DNA of 57,930 nucleotides from Mycolicibacterium iranicum (GTDB lineage Bacteria > Actinomycetota > Actinomycetes > Mycobacteriales > Mycobacteriaceae). Positions 1 through 8,052 of this stretch are shown here, in pieces. Below the pieces are notes generated by a model. The model had not been told where the DNA came from, searched no databases, and saw nothing but the letters and a program-made list of their open reading frames with translations. The translations under genes and the position numbers were made by a program. The stretch's first letter is position 1. The number at the start of each line of letters is the position of its first letter. Where the stretch lies: positions 1 to 57,930 of the forward strand of contig NZ_LWCS01000038.1 in assembly GCF_001650495.1 (NCBI RefSeq). The letters run 5' to 3'.

Positions 1-3
1 GTT

Positions 4-1254
4 TTAGGGCAGCGGCGGTGGCGGCGCCGGCGGGGGCGGCGGGACGGCGGCGGGCGGCTGCTCGTCGTCGTTGCCGACGCCGGAGAGCCGATCCCGGATA
101 CGTTGCAGGATGCCCGGGCGTTGCTGCGGAACAGGCGGAACAGCCGCCGGCGGTGGTGCGATCGGCGGCGCGGCGGCCGGAGGCACCGCGGCGTCCGGCG
201 GCGCCGCGAGCTCGGGTAGCGCGACCTCGACGAGTGGCGCCTCCTCGGGGATCGGCGCCACCTCCACCGGAACCTGTTCGACGACCGGGGCGGGCACTGC
301 GGGCGCAGGCGCGGCCGGCGCTGGAGACAGCCGAGCCGGCCGTAGAGCGGGGGCGGGCGCCTCAGGTAGGGCTTCGGCGGTAGGACGAGCTTGCGGCGCG
401 GCCGGTTCGGGTGCCAGCTGCAGGGTGAGGGCGACCGACACGGACGCGACAAAAGCTACGGCACCCGCGCCCAACAGCGCAGCCGGCCAGAATCGGGCGA
501 AGCGCTTCGTGGAGGTCTGCTTCGCCGGGCCGGCGGCGGGGGTGGCCCAGTCGGGGAACTCGCCTGGTTGGGCACAGGCCAGTGCCGCGCCGCGGGCGAG
601 GGCAAGGCGAGCCTCGTCCGGCGAGTACACCGGCACGGCGAGGGCGTCTTCGAGAACGGGCAGGAGGCCGTCGAGGTCATCGGCGGAGCCGACGAGCACC
701 AAGGCCTCCGGTTCCCAGTCGGCTCTGGCGAAGACTGAACTGAGCCAGCCGACCAGGTCGTCCTCGGTGACGACGGTGTGATTGACCGCCGTCTGCACCG
801 AGCTGGCACTGTCCGGGTCATCGCCCGACGCGACGACGAGGGCGATGAGCTGTTCGGGCTCGATGACACACACGGCGGTGGTCCGGAAGCCGAGTATCTG
901 AGCGATCCGGCGGGCCAGTGCGTCTGTGGCCTCGGACAATCGCACCGGCACAACGTTGTCGAATCCGGAATCGCTGAGCGATTTCAGCAGCAGCGCGGCT
1001 TCGGTGTTCGCGTCGTCGCTCCAGGTCACGCCGATGGAATGCACGCGACGTCCGAGGTCGGCGGCGACGGCTTCGGTACGCAGCACTGCAGCCGCAGCCT
1101 GCTCCGACGTCGCCACCGCGTTCGAGCCGCCGCGCCGGCGAACCTGGAAACTCTCGCCGTCCAGGGTGACCCCGTCGTCGTCCTGGCCTTCGACCAGCAC
1201 CACGCCGACGGCGGAGGGCGTCACCGACAAGCCGAGAACAGCGCCCACGAACAC
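4..1254 (-). CDS. DUF7159-type proline-rich membrane protein
   Basis: 416 aa from a GTG start with a good AAGGAG ribosome site about 5 nt upstream. Residues 1-240 form a soluble domain that opens with a glycine-rich strand (GAVLGLSVTPSAVGVVLVEG) resembling the first phosphate loop of actin/Hsp70-type ATPases. One membrane helix follows at about 255-280, then a very Pro/Ala-rich tail to the end. This N-domain/TM/Pro-rich layout matches a mycobacterial family I know as DUF7159. The tail probably spans or contacts the cell wall. Substrate and role are unknown and ATPase activity is only a guess. The stop codon is 3 nt from the window edge, so the gene is complete. Confidence 0.75.
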   Translation of the reverse strand: MFVGAVLGLSVTPSAVGVVLVEGQDDDGVTLDGESFQVRRRGGSNAVATSEQAAAAVLRTEAVAADLGRRVHSIGVTWSDDANTEAALLLKSLSDSGFDNVVPVRLSEATDALARRIAQILGFRTTAVCVIEPEQLIALVVASGDDPDSASSVQTAVNHTVVTEDDLVGWLSSVFARADWEPEALVLVGSADDLDGLLPVLEDALAVPVYSPDEARLALARGAALACAQPGEFPDWATPAAGPAKQTSTKRFARFWPAALLGAGAVAFVASVSVALTLQLAPEPAAPQARPTAEALPEAPAPALRPARLSPAPAAPAPAVPAPVVEQVPVEVAPIPEEAPLVEVALPELAAPPDAAVPPAAAPPIAPPPAAVPPVPQQRPGILQRIRDRLSGVGNDDEQPPAAVPPPPPAPPPPLP

Positions 1255-1309
1255 ACTCCTTCAGATCACGGGTGACCCTACCCGCTGGAACCCCCGAATT
1301 GCACACCTG

Positions 1310-2278
1310 TCAAATCAGCGGTTGACCCGGTTCGGCCAGGATCTGCGCGAGCATCTGCGGTTCGACGTTCCCGCCTGACAGGATCACCACCGTCTGCCCC
1401 GGCGGCGTCTGCGCTTTGCGGTAGGCGGCCAGCGTCACCGCGCCGCTCGGTTCGGCGACCAGATGGGCGCGGTAGGCGAGTTCACGCACGGCCGAACGGA
1501 TTTCGGCCTCGGTGACCGTGATCATGCCGTCCAGGACGTGCTGCAGGTGGGCGAACGTGAGTGCCGACGGTTGTGAGCGGAGGCCGTCGGCGATGGTCCT
1601 GTTGCGGTCGTGGATCGACCAGTCGACCCGGTCACCTACGCGTAGGCCTTCGGCGGCGTCGGCCGCCAGTTCGGGCTCGACACCGAAGATTGCCGCTTGC
1701 GGGCACAACGCGCGTATCGCGGTCCCGATCCCCGAGGCCAGACCCCCTCCGCTGACCGGGATCAGCACGGCGGTCACCGTCGGCAGGTCCTCGGCGATCT
1801 CCAGGCCGATCGTGCCCTGCCCGGCGATGACATCGAGGTGGTCGAACGGCGGGATCATCACCCCTGCCGTCTCGGCGAGGATCTCGTCGGCGACCTTTTC
1901 CCGCTCGCCTGCGCCACACAACACGACCCGCGCACCGAGATCGCGCGTGGACTGCACCTTGACGTTCGGTGTCTCCTCGGGCATGACGATGTGGGCCCGC
2001 AGTCCGAAGGTCGCCGCCGCATGGGCCACCGCCTGCGCGTGGTTGCCGCTGGAGTACGCGACCACATCGATGCGGGCTTCGGTCCGTTCTCTCGCCGCAG
2101 CCAGCGCGTTGAACGCGCCGCGCACCTTGAACGCGCCGATGGGCTGCAGGTTCTCCGGTTTGATCCACAGTGGCCGCTCGGCATCGCCCCACCGCGCGGG
2201 CACCAGCGGCGTGCGCACCACGTGGGGGCGGATCCGTTCCGCCGCCGACCGGACATCGTCGATCGTCACGAGCTCCAT
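1310..2278 (-). CDS. Threonine/serine dehydratase (PLP fold type II)
   Basis: 322 aa. It should deaminate L-threonine (and serine) to the 2-oxo acid plus ammonia in the cytosol. The PLP lysine is Lys51 in QPIGAFKVRG, the substrate loop SSGNHAQ is at about 76-82, and the phosphate-binding SGGGL is at 176-180. The protein ends right after the catalytic domain with no ACT regulatory domain, so it resembles the short, catabolic or serine-racemase-like class rather than the longer biosynthetic IlvA. It is divergent from the thioesterase gene with 60 nt between starts. A related PLP enzyme such as hydroxyaspartate dehydratase cannot be excluded. Confidence 0.88.
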   Translation of the reverse strand: MELVTIDDVRSAAERIRPHVVRTPLVPARWGDAERPLWIKPENLQPIGAFKVRGAFNALAAARERTEARIDVVAYSSGNHAQAVAHAAATFGLRAHIVMPEETPNVKVQSTRDLGARVVLCGAGEREKVADEILAETAGVMIPPFDHLDVIAGQGTIGLEIAEDLPTVTAVLIPVSGGGLASGIGTAIRALCPQAAIFGVEPELAADAAEGLRVGDRVDWSIHDRNRTIADGLRSQPSALTFAHLQHVLDGMITVTEAEIRSAVRELAYRAHLVAEPSGAVTLAAYRKAQTPPGQTVVILSGGNVEPQMLAQILAEPGQPLI

Positions 2279-2325
2279 GCACCCAAGTCTGGAGCACTAC
2301 CTTCGGCGCGCTGCGAACAGGTCCG

Positions 2326-2331
2326 TAGGGT
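2326..2331 (+). promoter_or_regulatory. Putative -10 (TAGGGT) for leaderless thioesterase mRNA
   Basis: TAGGGT is followed by 7 nt and then the GTG at 2339, with no Shine-Dalgarno in between. It fits the mycobacterial TANNNT -10 with transcription starting at the start codon. Confidence 0.5.
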
Positions 2332-2338
2332 GTTGCGG

Positions 2339-2773
2339 GTGAGCGAGCTCTCCCGCCCTTTCTCGCTGCTGATCGTGCCCCGTTACGCCGAGGTGGACCA
2401 GCAGGGCGTCGTGTTCAACGGCCACTACCTCACATGGTTCGACGAGGCCTGCACCGGTTTGCTGGACGCGCGAGGTGTCGCGTATCCGGACTTGATGGCC
2501 GGCGGCTACGACTTCCAGGTCGTGCACAGCGAGATCGATTTCGTCGCGTCGGTTCGCTGGCGGGATACGGTACGGGTGACCGCCGAGTGCGTGCGAATCG
2601 GCACGACGAGCTTCACGCTCGGTTTCGAGGTCCTGGCTCGACGGGACGGGACGGAAGAGCACGTCGCCGTCCGCGGACACAACGTGTACGTCGTTGTGTC
2701 GACCGACGACTGGCTCAAGCGTCCGGTCCCCGAGGCGTTGCGACTCGCATTAGAGGGTCCTGGAGACCGGTGA
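2339..2773 (+). CDS. Acyl-CoA thioesterase, YbgC/4HBT family
   Basis: 144 aa single hotdog domain. The 4HBT signature lies near the N-terminus (YAEVDQQGVVFNGHYLTWFD) with the usual catalytic Asp at residue 20. Enzymes of this type hydrolyse acyl-CoA thioesters in the cytosol. The GTG at 2339 is chosen because a TAGGGT hexamer sits 7 nt upstream with no Shine-Dalgarno, the leaderless pattern seen elsewhere in this window. A GTG at 2330 is the alternative. The reading frame stays open far upstream, but that part overlaps the threonine dehydratase and is not coding. Agmatinase follows 18 nt downstream. Confidence 0.85.
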   Translation: MSELSRPFSLLIVPRYAEVDQQGVVFNGHYLTWFDEACTGLLDARGVAYPDLMAGGYDFQVVHSEIDFVASVRWRDTVRVTAECVRIGTTSFTLGFEVLARRDGTEEHVAVRGHNVYVVVSTDDWLKRPVPEALRLALEGPGDR

Positions 2774-2778
2774 GCGAA

Positions 2779-2784
2779 TAGGGT
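2779..2784 (+). promoter_or_regulatory. Putative -10 (TAGGGT) for leaderless agmatinase mRNA
   Basis: TAGGGT lies 7 nt before the ATG at 2792 and there is no Shine-Dalgarno. This favours ATG 2792 over the GTG at 2786. It overlaps the end of the thioesterase region, so the gene could also be read from an upstream transcript. Confidence 0.45.
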
Positions 2785-2791
2785 CGTGCCC

Positions 2792-3856
2792 ATGGGTCAC
2801 GATCACGGGCACCAGCGGGATCTACCTCCGGGAATGGTCGAACAGCTGGAGCTGGCGTACGCCGGCGTCGCATCCTTCGGGCACCGCCCGTTCCTCACCG
2901 AGGCCGAGCAGCTGGACGCGTGGAAGCCCGACGTCGCGATCGTCGGCGCCCCGTTCGACATTGCGACCACCAACCGGCCCGGGGCGCGCTTCGGGCCACG
3001 CGCGATCCGCGCCACCGCATACGAGCCCGGCACCTATCACATGGATCTGGGTCTGGAGATCTTCGACTGGCTCGAAGTCGTCGACTTCGGCGACGCTTAC
3101 TGTCCGCACGGACAGACTGAGGTGTCGCACAACAACATTCGTGAACGCGTGCACACCATCGCGTCCCGCGGCATCATTCCGGTGATCCTGGGCGGCGATC
3201 ACTCGATCACCTGGCCCGCAGCCACCGCGGTCGCCGATCACCACGGATACGGCAATGTCGGCATCGTCCACTTCGACGCCCATGCCGACACCGCCGACGA
3301 GATCGAGGGCAACCTCGCCAGCCACGGAACGCCGATGCGGAGACTGATCGAATCCGGTGCCGTCCCCGGCTCGCATTTCGTGCAGGTCGGGCTTCGGGGC
3401 TACTGGCCGCCGCAGGACACATTCGAGTGGATGCTCGAGCAGAAGATGACCTGGCACACCATGCAGGAGATCTGGGAGCGCGGGTTCAAGGCGGTGATGG
3501 CAGACGCCGTGGGCGAGGCGCTGGCCAAAGCGGAGAAACTCTACGTCTCGGTAGACATCGACGTGCTGGACCCTGCGCACGCCCCCGGCACCGGCACTCC
3601 GGAACCGGGCGGCATCACCAGCGCCGACCTGCTGAGGATGGTGCGGCAGCTCTGCCGTGAGCACGACGTCGCCGGAGTGGACATCGTCGAGGTGGCGCCT
3701 GCCTACGACCACGCCGAACTGACGGTCAATGCGGCGCACCGCGTGGCGTTCGAGGCGCTTGCCGGGATGGCGGCGCGGCGACGTGACGCGGCCAAAGCGG
3801 AACCGGGCCAGCCCGCCAAGTCCTACCTGGACCGGGGTGTCACTTCTCCAGAGTGA
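2792..3856 (+). CDS. speB: Agmatinase / ureohydrolase family
   Basis: 354 aa from ATG 2792. Arginase/agmatinase-fold, Mn-dependent enzymes hydrolyse guanidino compounds (agmatine to putrescine, arginine, or other guanidino acids) to urea plus amine. All three metal motifs are present: GGDHS at 134-138, HFDAHAD at 160-166, and SVDIDVLDPAHAPGTGTPEP from 253. The N-terminus MGHDHGH is histidine-rich, unusual for the family and possibly a metal-loading tail. The substrate cannot be fixed from sequence because guanidinobutyrase and guanidinopropionase share these motifs. Its 3' end overlaps the convergent mycolate gene by 17 nt. Confidence 0.85.
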   Translation: MGHDHGHQRDLPPGMVEQLELAYAGVASFGHRPFLTEAEQLDAWKPDVAIVGAPFDIATTNRPGARFGPRAIRATAYEPGTYHMDLGLEIFDWLEVVDFGDAYCPHGQTEVSHNNIRERVHTIASRGIIPVILGGDHSITWPAATAVADHHGYGNVGIVHFDAHADTADEIEGNLASHGTPMRRLIESGAVPGSHFVQVGLRGYWPPQDTFEWMLEQKMTWHTMQEIWERGFKAVMADAVGEALAKAEKLYVSVDIDVLDPAHAPGTGTPEPGGITSADLLRMVRQLCREHDVAGVDIVEVAPAYDHAELTVNAAHRVAFEALAGMAARRRDAAKAEPGQPAKSYLDRGVTSPE

Positions 3857-4721
3857 ACTGGCAGATGTCGGTGTAGCCCTCGCGGAACAGGTCCGCGCAC
3901 CCGGTCAGATACTTCATATACCGGTCGTAGACCTCTTCGGACTGGATCGCGATCGCCTCGTCCTTGCGCTTCTGCAGCGCGTCGGCCCAGATGTCGAGCG
4001 TCTTGGCATAGTGCTCCCGTAGCCGCTGCTCGCGGGTCAGACGGAAGCCTGCCTTGCCGGCGTGCTCGGCGACGGTGGTGGGCTTCGGCAGGTCGCCGCC
4101 CGGGAAGATCTCGTCCATGATGAACTTCGAGAACCGCAGGAGCTTCATCGTCAGCGGTAGCCCGCGTTCGGCGAACTCTTCGTCGCTCGGCTTGATGATC
4201 GTGTGCAACATCATCACGCCGTCATCGGGTAGCACCTGGTAGGCGCGTTTGAAGAACTCGTCGTAGCGGTCGCGGCCGAAGTGTTCGAATGCGCCGATGG
4301 AGACGATCCGGTCCACCGGCTCATCGAACTGCTCCCAGCCCTCCAGCAGAACCTTCTTGTTGCGCTTGCTGTCGCTGGCCTCAAGCGCTTTCTGCACGTG
4401 TGCCTGCTGATTGCGGCTCAACGTGAGGCCGATGACATTCACGTCATACTTCTCGATGGCGCGTAGCAAAGTCGCGCCCCAGCCGCATCCGATGTCGAGG
4501 AGCGTCATGCCGGGTTCGAGCCCCAGTTTGCCCAGCGACAAGTCGATCTTCGCACGCTGAGCCTCTTCGAGCGTCATGTCGTCGCGCTCGAAGTATGCGC
4601 AGCTGTACGTCTGCGTGGGATCGAGAAAAAGTCGGTAGAAGTCGTCTGACAAGTCGTAATGCGACTGAATGTCCTCGAAATGAGGCTGCAGATCCGCAGG
4701 GCCGCTCGGATTCTCTGGCAA
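3840..4721 (-). CDS. Cyclopropane mycolic acid synthase family (PcaA-like)
   Basis: 293 aa, the full length of the CmaA/MmaA/PcaA/UmaA family. These SAM-dependent enzymes modify double bonds of mycolic acids on acyl carrier proteins. The SAM site LDIGCGWG is at 75-82. The family signatures TYSCAYFERDDMTL (38-51), IGAFEHFG and a C-terminal KYLTGCADLFREGYTD are present. The sequence reads closest to PcaA from memory (HYDLSDDF, LFLDPTQTYS, QFTLEK ending), but paralogues are similar, so no symbol is assigned. The start is TTG; AAAGG lies about 11 nt upstream. It is a strong marker that the genome is mycobacterial. Confidence 0.92.
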   Translation of the reverse strand: MPENPSGPADLQPHFEDIQSHYDLSDDFYRLFLDPTQTYSCAYFERDDMTLEEAQRAKIDLSLGKLGLEPGMTLLDIGCGWGATLLRAIEKYDVNVIGLTLSRNQQAHVQKALEASDSKRNKKVLLEGWEQFDEPVDRIVSIGAFEHFGRDRYDEFFKRAYQVLPDDGVMMLHTIIKPSDEEFAERGLPLTMKLLRFSKFIMDEIFPGGDLPKPTTVAEHAGKAGFRLTREQRLREHYAKTLDIWADALQKRKDEAIAIQSEEVYDRYMKYLTGCADLFREGYTDICQFTLEK

Positions 4722-4884
4722 AGTACAGACCTTTGGGATTGAAGATACTGGTCGGTTTACAGGACCCCCGGGTTTGGAGGCCTAGTCAGTCCCGCTGTTC
4801 GCGCAGTTTACGCAGCGTACCCGAGAGGTACGTGAAGGGGTGAATCCCGGGCTCACACCCCACAGCAACGACAGGAGGCTACGA

Positions 4885-4977
4885 ATGGGAGAGGTCAGCC
4901 GGCTCCCCGGCATCACTGCCGGACCGGATCGCGCCTATCGTGTGATGCACCGCCCGAATACCGGAGGTTCCCGATGA
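4885..4977 (+). CDS. Possible 30-aa leader/small ORF
   Basis: ATG at 4885 sits 6 nt after a near-perfect AGGAGG (4873-4878). The frame encodes 30 residues beginning MGEVSRLPGITAGPD and stops with TGA at 4975-4977, overlapping the ATG of the next gene as ATGA. The strong ribosome site plus stop/start overlap suggests translational coupling to the 70-aa protein. It is too short to be judged by composition and has no recognised family. It may be a leader peptide, or the strong ribosome site may be fortuitous. Confidence 0.4.
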   Translation: MGEVSRLPGITAGPDRAYRVMHRPNTGGSR

Positions 4978-5186
4978 CGACTCCTGACCGCAGCCCGTTC
5001 GGTGATGTGCCGGACGCCTCCGAGGCCGATCTCGCCGAGCAGCAGCGGGCTGTCGATGACGTCGACGAGGAATCCTGGCAGGACATTCAACGCGTCGGCC
5101 TGGACCGCGACTGGCAGGCCAACGAGGCCGACCTCGTCGAGCAGTCCCTCGTCGTACCCGACGACGACACGGAGTTCGACCGCTGA
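4974..5186 (+). CDS. Small acidic conserved protein with duplicated EADL motif
   Basis: 70 aa with GGAGG (4963-4967) 6 nt before the ATG. Two copies of a short motif are visible: SEADLAEQQRAVDD (about 17-30) and NEADLVEQSLVVPDD (about 50-64). The protein is strongly acidic with no membrane segment or signal peptide. I do not recognise a function. It follows the 30-aa ORF with an ATGA overlap and precedes the SRPBCC gene by 34 nt. Confidence 0.7.
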   Translation: MTTPDRSPFGDVPDASEADLAEQQRAVDDVDEESWQDIQRVGLDRDWQANEADLVEQSLVVPDDDTEFDR

Positions 5187-5220
5187 CCGACAGTCACCGG
5201 ACGCCGGCTGAAGGAGCGCA

Positions 5221-5697
5221 ATGGTGCACGGCATGCAGGGCGCGGTGACCGTGTCGATGGCAGCTTCGCCCGAGCAGGTCTGGGATCTGATCACCGATGT
5301 CCGCAACATCGGCAAGTTCTCGCCCGAGGTGTTCGAGGCAGAGTGGCTCGACGGTGCCACCGGCCCGGCACTGGGTGCGCGGTTTCGAGGGCATGTCCGC
5401 CGCAACGAGATCGGGCCCGTCTATTGGACGACGTGCCGCGTGACGGCGTGCGAACCGGGCCGCGAGTTCGGTTTCGAGGTCCTCCTCGGTGACCGGGCTG
5501 TGAACAATTGGCATTACCGGCTGAGCCCTGCGGGCGCGGGCACCGATGTCACAGAGTCGTTCCGGCTGAGCCAGAGTCCGCTGATGGCGGTGTACTCGGT
5601 CCTCGGCGGCCAGTTGCGTCGGCGGAGAAATCTCAGGGACATGCGGAAGACGCTGGAACGGATCAAGGCCGCGGTCGAGGGCGGAGCCCGACAGTAG
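5221..5697 (+). CDS. SRPBCC family protein (polyketide cyclase/dehydrase-like)
   Basis: 158 aa; AAGGAG lies a few nt before the ATG. The START/Bet v1 helix-grip fold is recognisable from the N-terminal strand VTVSMAASPEQVWDLITDV and the long C-terminal helix LRDMRKTLERIKAAVEG. Members bind hydrophobic ligands. The substrate is unknown. The last seven codons and the stop lie inside the first copy of a 26-bp tandem repeat, so changes in copy number or frame there could alter the C-terminus. Confidence 0.85.
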   Translation: MVHGMQGAVTVSMAASPEQVWDLITDVRNIGKFSPEVFEAEWLDGATGPALGARFRGHVRRNEIGPVYWTTCRVTACEPGREFGFEVLLGDRAVNNWHYRLSPAGAGTDVTESFRLSQSPLMAVYSVLGGQLRRRRNLRDMRKTLERIKAAVEGGARQ

Positions 5698-5745
5698 ATG
5701 TCGAGGGCGGAGCCCGACAGTAGATGTCGAGCCCGACAGTAGGTG
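5675..5745. repeat. 26-bp tandem repeat, 2.7 copies
   Basis: Two exact 26-bp copies (5675-5700 and 5701-5726) begin TCGAGGGCGGAGCCCGACAG. A third copy (5727-5745) lacks an internal 7 nt and has one substitution. Copy 1 carries the end and stop codon of the SRPBCC gene and the rest is intergenic. It is a VNTR-like element. Confidence 0.9.
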
Positions 5746-5789
5746 TCGAGATGTGATTGCCGCTCTGTCGGGGCGGGTATCTCGCCTCG

Positions 5790-6185
5790 GTGAGTGACGC
5801 GAGTGATGCCACGGTGGACGCCGTCGGCAAGGTGACCGAAGCGCTGGAATTCGTGGAGCGGGCCCGCGGCCATCTGTATTCGTTCCATCAGTTGATGGGG
5901 CACGCTGACCTGTTGCTCGGCGAGGCCTGCGACGCGTTGCGCGAGTCGGGCAACGATCTCGTCGCCGAAAGGTTGAGCACCGAACTGGTTGGGCGCAACG
6001 TGTTGCAGGGCCGGTGGACGTTTCAGGTTGTCGAGGAGTTCGACGATTCCTACTGGTCGGTCTTCCGTGATCACGAGCGCCGAGTGCGCGACGAACTGCT
6101 TGGCGGCGCCCGACATCTGCACGAGGCGCGGATGAAAGAAGACCGTCGGACACACGGCAGAAAAGGTCATGAAGCCCGGCCCTGA
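5790..6185 (+). CDS. Conserved mycobacterial protein of unknown function
   Basis: 131 aa from GTG 5790. The longer frame from 5757 would begin with unlikely sequence next to the tandem repeat. The protein is predicted to be helical and soluble: VTEALEFVERARGHLYSFHQ, then a region with DLLLGEACDALRESG and a conserved-looking WTFQVVEEFDDSYWSVF. It ends in a basic tail. There is no signal peptide and I do not recognise a domain. It lies 18 nt upstream of cyp124, which appears to have its own promoter. Confidence 0.7.
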   Translation: MSDASDATVDAVGKVTEALEFVERARGHLYSFHQLMGHADLLLGEACDALRESGNDLVAERLSTELVGRNVLQGRWTFQVVEEFDDSYWSVFRDHERRVRDELLGGARHLHEARMKEDRRTHGRKGHEARP

Positions 6186-6189
6186 GGCC

Positions 6190-6195
6190 TACGCT
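6190..6195 (+). promoter_or_regulatory. Putative -10 (TACGCT) for leaderless cyp124 mRNA
   Basis: TACGCT sits 8 nt before the cyp124 ATG with no Shine-Dalgarno between, the TANNNT leaderless arrangement. Confidence 0.45.
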
Positions 6196-6203
6196 TTTGC
6201 CGC

Positions 6204-7499
6204 ATGGGTGTGGAATTGGGTGGTGTGACCCGGGCCAACGGGATCGCCCCGCCGGAGGTGCCGCTGGCCGATATCGACCTGGGCTCGTGGGACTTCTGGG
6301 GTCTTGACGATGCGATGCGTGACGGCGCGTTCGCGACGCTGCGCCGCGAGGCGCCGATCTCGTTTCATCAGTCCTATGTGGCCGACGCAGAGGCCGAGGT
6401 CGCCGGGCATTGGGCGCTGACTCGGTACGACGACGTGTTCTATGCGAGTAGGCATCCCGAACTCTTCAGCTCGGCGCTCGGCATCACGGTGGGTGACCAA
6501 ACACCGGAACTGGCCGAGTATTTCGGTTCGATGATCGCGATGGACGACCCGCGGCACACCCGGCTCCGCAATATCGTCCGCAGCGCGTTCACGCCCAGGG
6601 TGCTTGCTCTGATCGAGGACTCGGTGCGTCTGCGCGCCCGCAGCCTGGTCGAGGACATGATCGCCGCCCATCCCGACGGCCAGGGCGAAATTGTCGCCGA
6701 GCTGGCGGGTCCGCTGCCTCTTCAGATCATTTGCGACATGATGGGCATCCCTGAGCGGGACCACCAGAAAATCTTCCACTGGACGAATGTGATCCTGGGC
6801 TTCGGCGACCCCGACATCGCCACCGATTTCGACGAATTCGTTTCCGTGGCAATGGGTATCGGCGCCTACGCCACCGAGCTCGCCGACGACCGCCGAGTCA
6901 ACCCCGGCGATGATCTGACCACTGCTCTGGTGGCGGCCGAACTCGATGGTGAACGGCTGACATCGGCCGAAGTCGCGTCCTTCTTCATCTTGTTGGTGGT
7001 GGCGGGCAACGAGACGACCCGCAACGCCATCAGCCATGGTCTGCTGGCACTGAGTCGCTATCCCGAGGAGCGGCAGCGGTGGTGGTCGGATTACTCGGCC
7101 TTGGCGCCGACGGCGGTGGAAGAGATCGTTCGGTGGGCCTCCCCCGTCGCGTACATGCGGCGTACCGCCACCGCGGACATCGAGATGAGGGGCGTGAAAA
7201 TCGCTGCTGGAGACAAGGTTTCGCTTTGGTATGGCTCGGCTAATCGTGATGAGTCGAAGTTCGCAGATCCGTGGCGATTCGACGTCAGCCGCCACCCGAA
7301 TCCGCACGTGGGTTTCGGGGGCGGCGGGGCCCACTTCTGCTTGGGTGCCAACCTCGCGCGCCGCGAGATCACGGTGACTTTCGAGGAGTTGCACCGACTG
7401 GTTCCCGACATCCAGGCAACCGGCGAACCGGATCTGCTGCATTCGGCATTCATACACGGCATCAAGCGGCTGCCGGTCGCCTGGACGCCGCCGGTCTAG
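6204..7499 (+). CDS. cyp124: Cytochrome P450 CYP124 (methyl-branched lipid omega-hydroxylase)
   Basis: 431 aa. The sequence closely resembles M. tuberculosis CYP124 from memory, including the N-terminal DIDLGSWDFWGLDD and the phrase FFILLVVAGNETTRN in the oxygen-binding I helix. The ExxR motif is in VEEIVRW. The heme loop GFGGGGAHFCLGANLA places the iron-ligand cysteine at 379. CYP124 enzymes hydroxylate the omega carbon of methyl-branched lipids such as phytanic acid and of cholesterol-type side chains. It is cytosolic and needs ferredoxin and reductase partners not seen nearby. The stop overlaps that of the convergent membrane gene by 4 nt (CTAG). Confidence 0.9.
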   Translation: MGVELGGVTRANGIAPPEVPLADIDLGSWDFWGLDDAMRDGAFATLRREAPISFHQSYVADAEAEVAGHWALTRYDDVFYASRHPELFSSALGITVGDQTPELAEYFGSMIAMDDPRHTRLRNIVRSAFTPRVLALIEDSVRLRARSLVEDMIAAHPDGQGEIVAELAGPLPLQIICDMMGIPERDHQKIFHWTNVILGFGDPDIATDFDEFVSVAMGIGAYATELADDRRVNPGDDLTTALVAAELDGERLTSAEVASFFILLVVAGNETTRNAISHGLLALSRYPEERQRWWSDYSALAPTAVEEIVRWASPVAYMRRTATADIEMRGVKIAAGDKVSLWYGSANRDESKFADPWRFDVSRHPNPHVGFGGGGAHFCLGANLARREITVTFEELHRLVPDIQATGEPDLLHSAFIHGIKRLPVAWTPPV

Positions 7500-7963
7500 C
7501 GGGTTCCGAGGTCGGGACGCATCCGCTCGGCGTCGGCGTTGGGGTAATTCCCTTGTGCGGCAGTGTCGTCGCGGATCCCGTCGCGGGTGTCTGTCTGCCC
7601 GGTCGCGTCGTCGTGCTTGACCCGGGGGTCGAGCTTGTCGGCGTGCTGACGACGTTCGTTGAGGTGTTCCTGCGAGCTGGTCAGCGCGTCTCGGCGGCTC
7701 GTCGCGGTGTCGGCCAACCGAGCAGCCTCGGCCGCCTTCGCCTCGGCTTCGGCCTGGGCCGCACGGGCTTTCGCTTCGGTCTCCTGGACGATCGAGGCCT
7801 GACGCTCGACGCGCTGCGTGTCGTGCTGAACCTCCTCGCGGATGCGATCCGCCTCCTGCACACGGCGGCGATTCCGGGATTTGACCCCCGCAAACACGAC
7901 GGCGCCGATCAGAACGATCGCGACGACGGCGACCACGATCCATACGACGGTGTTGGTATCCAT
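7496..7963 (-). CDS. Membrane-anchored coiled-coil protein
   Basis: 155 aa. A single membrane helix (about residues 7-28) is followed by an Ala/Glu/Arg-rich heptad region at about 35-115 that should form a long coiled coil. The C-terminal 40 residues are polar and acidic. This is the architecture of small cell-envelope scaffold proteins, with no catalytic motif. The function is not recognised. It is convergent with cyp124. Confidence 0.75.
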   Translation of the reverse strand: MDTNTVVWIVVAVVAIVLIGAVVFAGVKSRNRRRVQEADRIREEVQHDTQRVERQASIVQETEAKARAAQAEAEAKAAEAARLADTATSRRDALTSSQEHLNERRQHADKLDPRVKHDDATGQTDTRDGIRDDTAAQGNYPNADAERMRPDLGTR

Positions 7964-8052
7964 GCCGATTCCTTCGCTCGCGGGGGCGGTCGCGGTTGAC
8001 GACCCCGTCGATCGACGGATGCCCGGGCCTCGGTGGGCCTAAACCGGAGCGG

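Noticed and set aside
1697..2338. Upstream extension of the thioesterase frame
   Set aside because: It overlaps the threonine dehydratase on the opposite strand and only the part after 2339 shows hotdog motifs. The leaderless -10 supports the short form.
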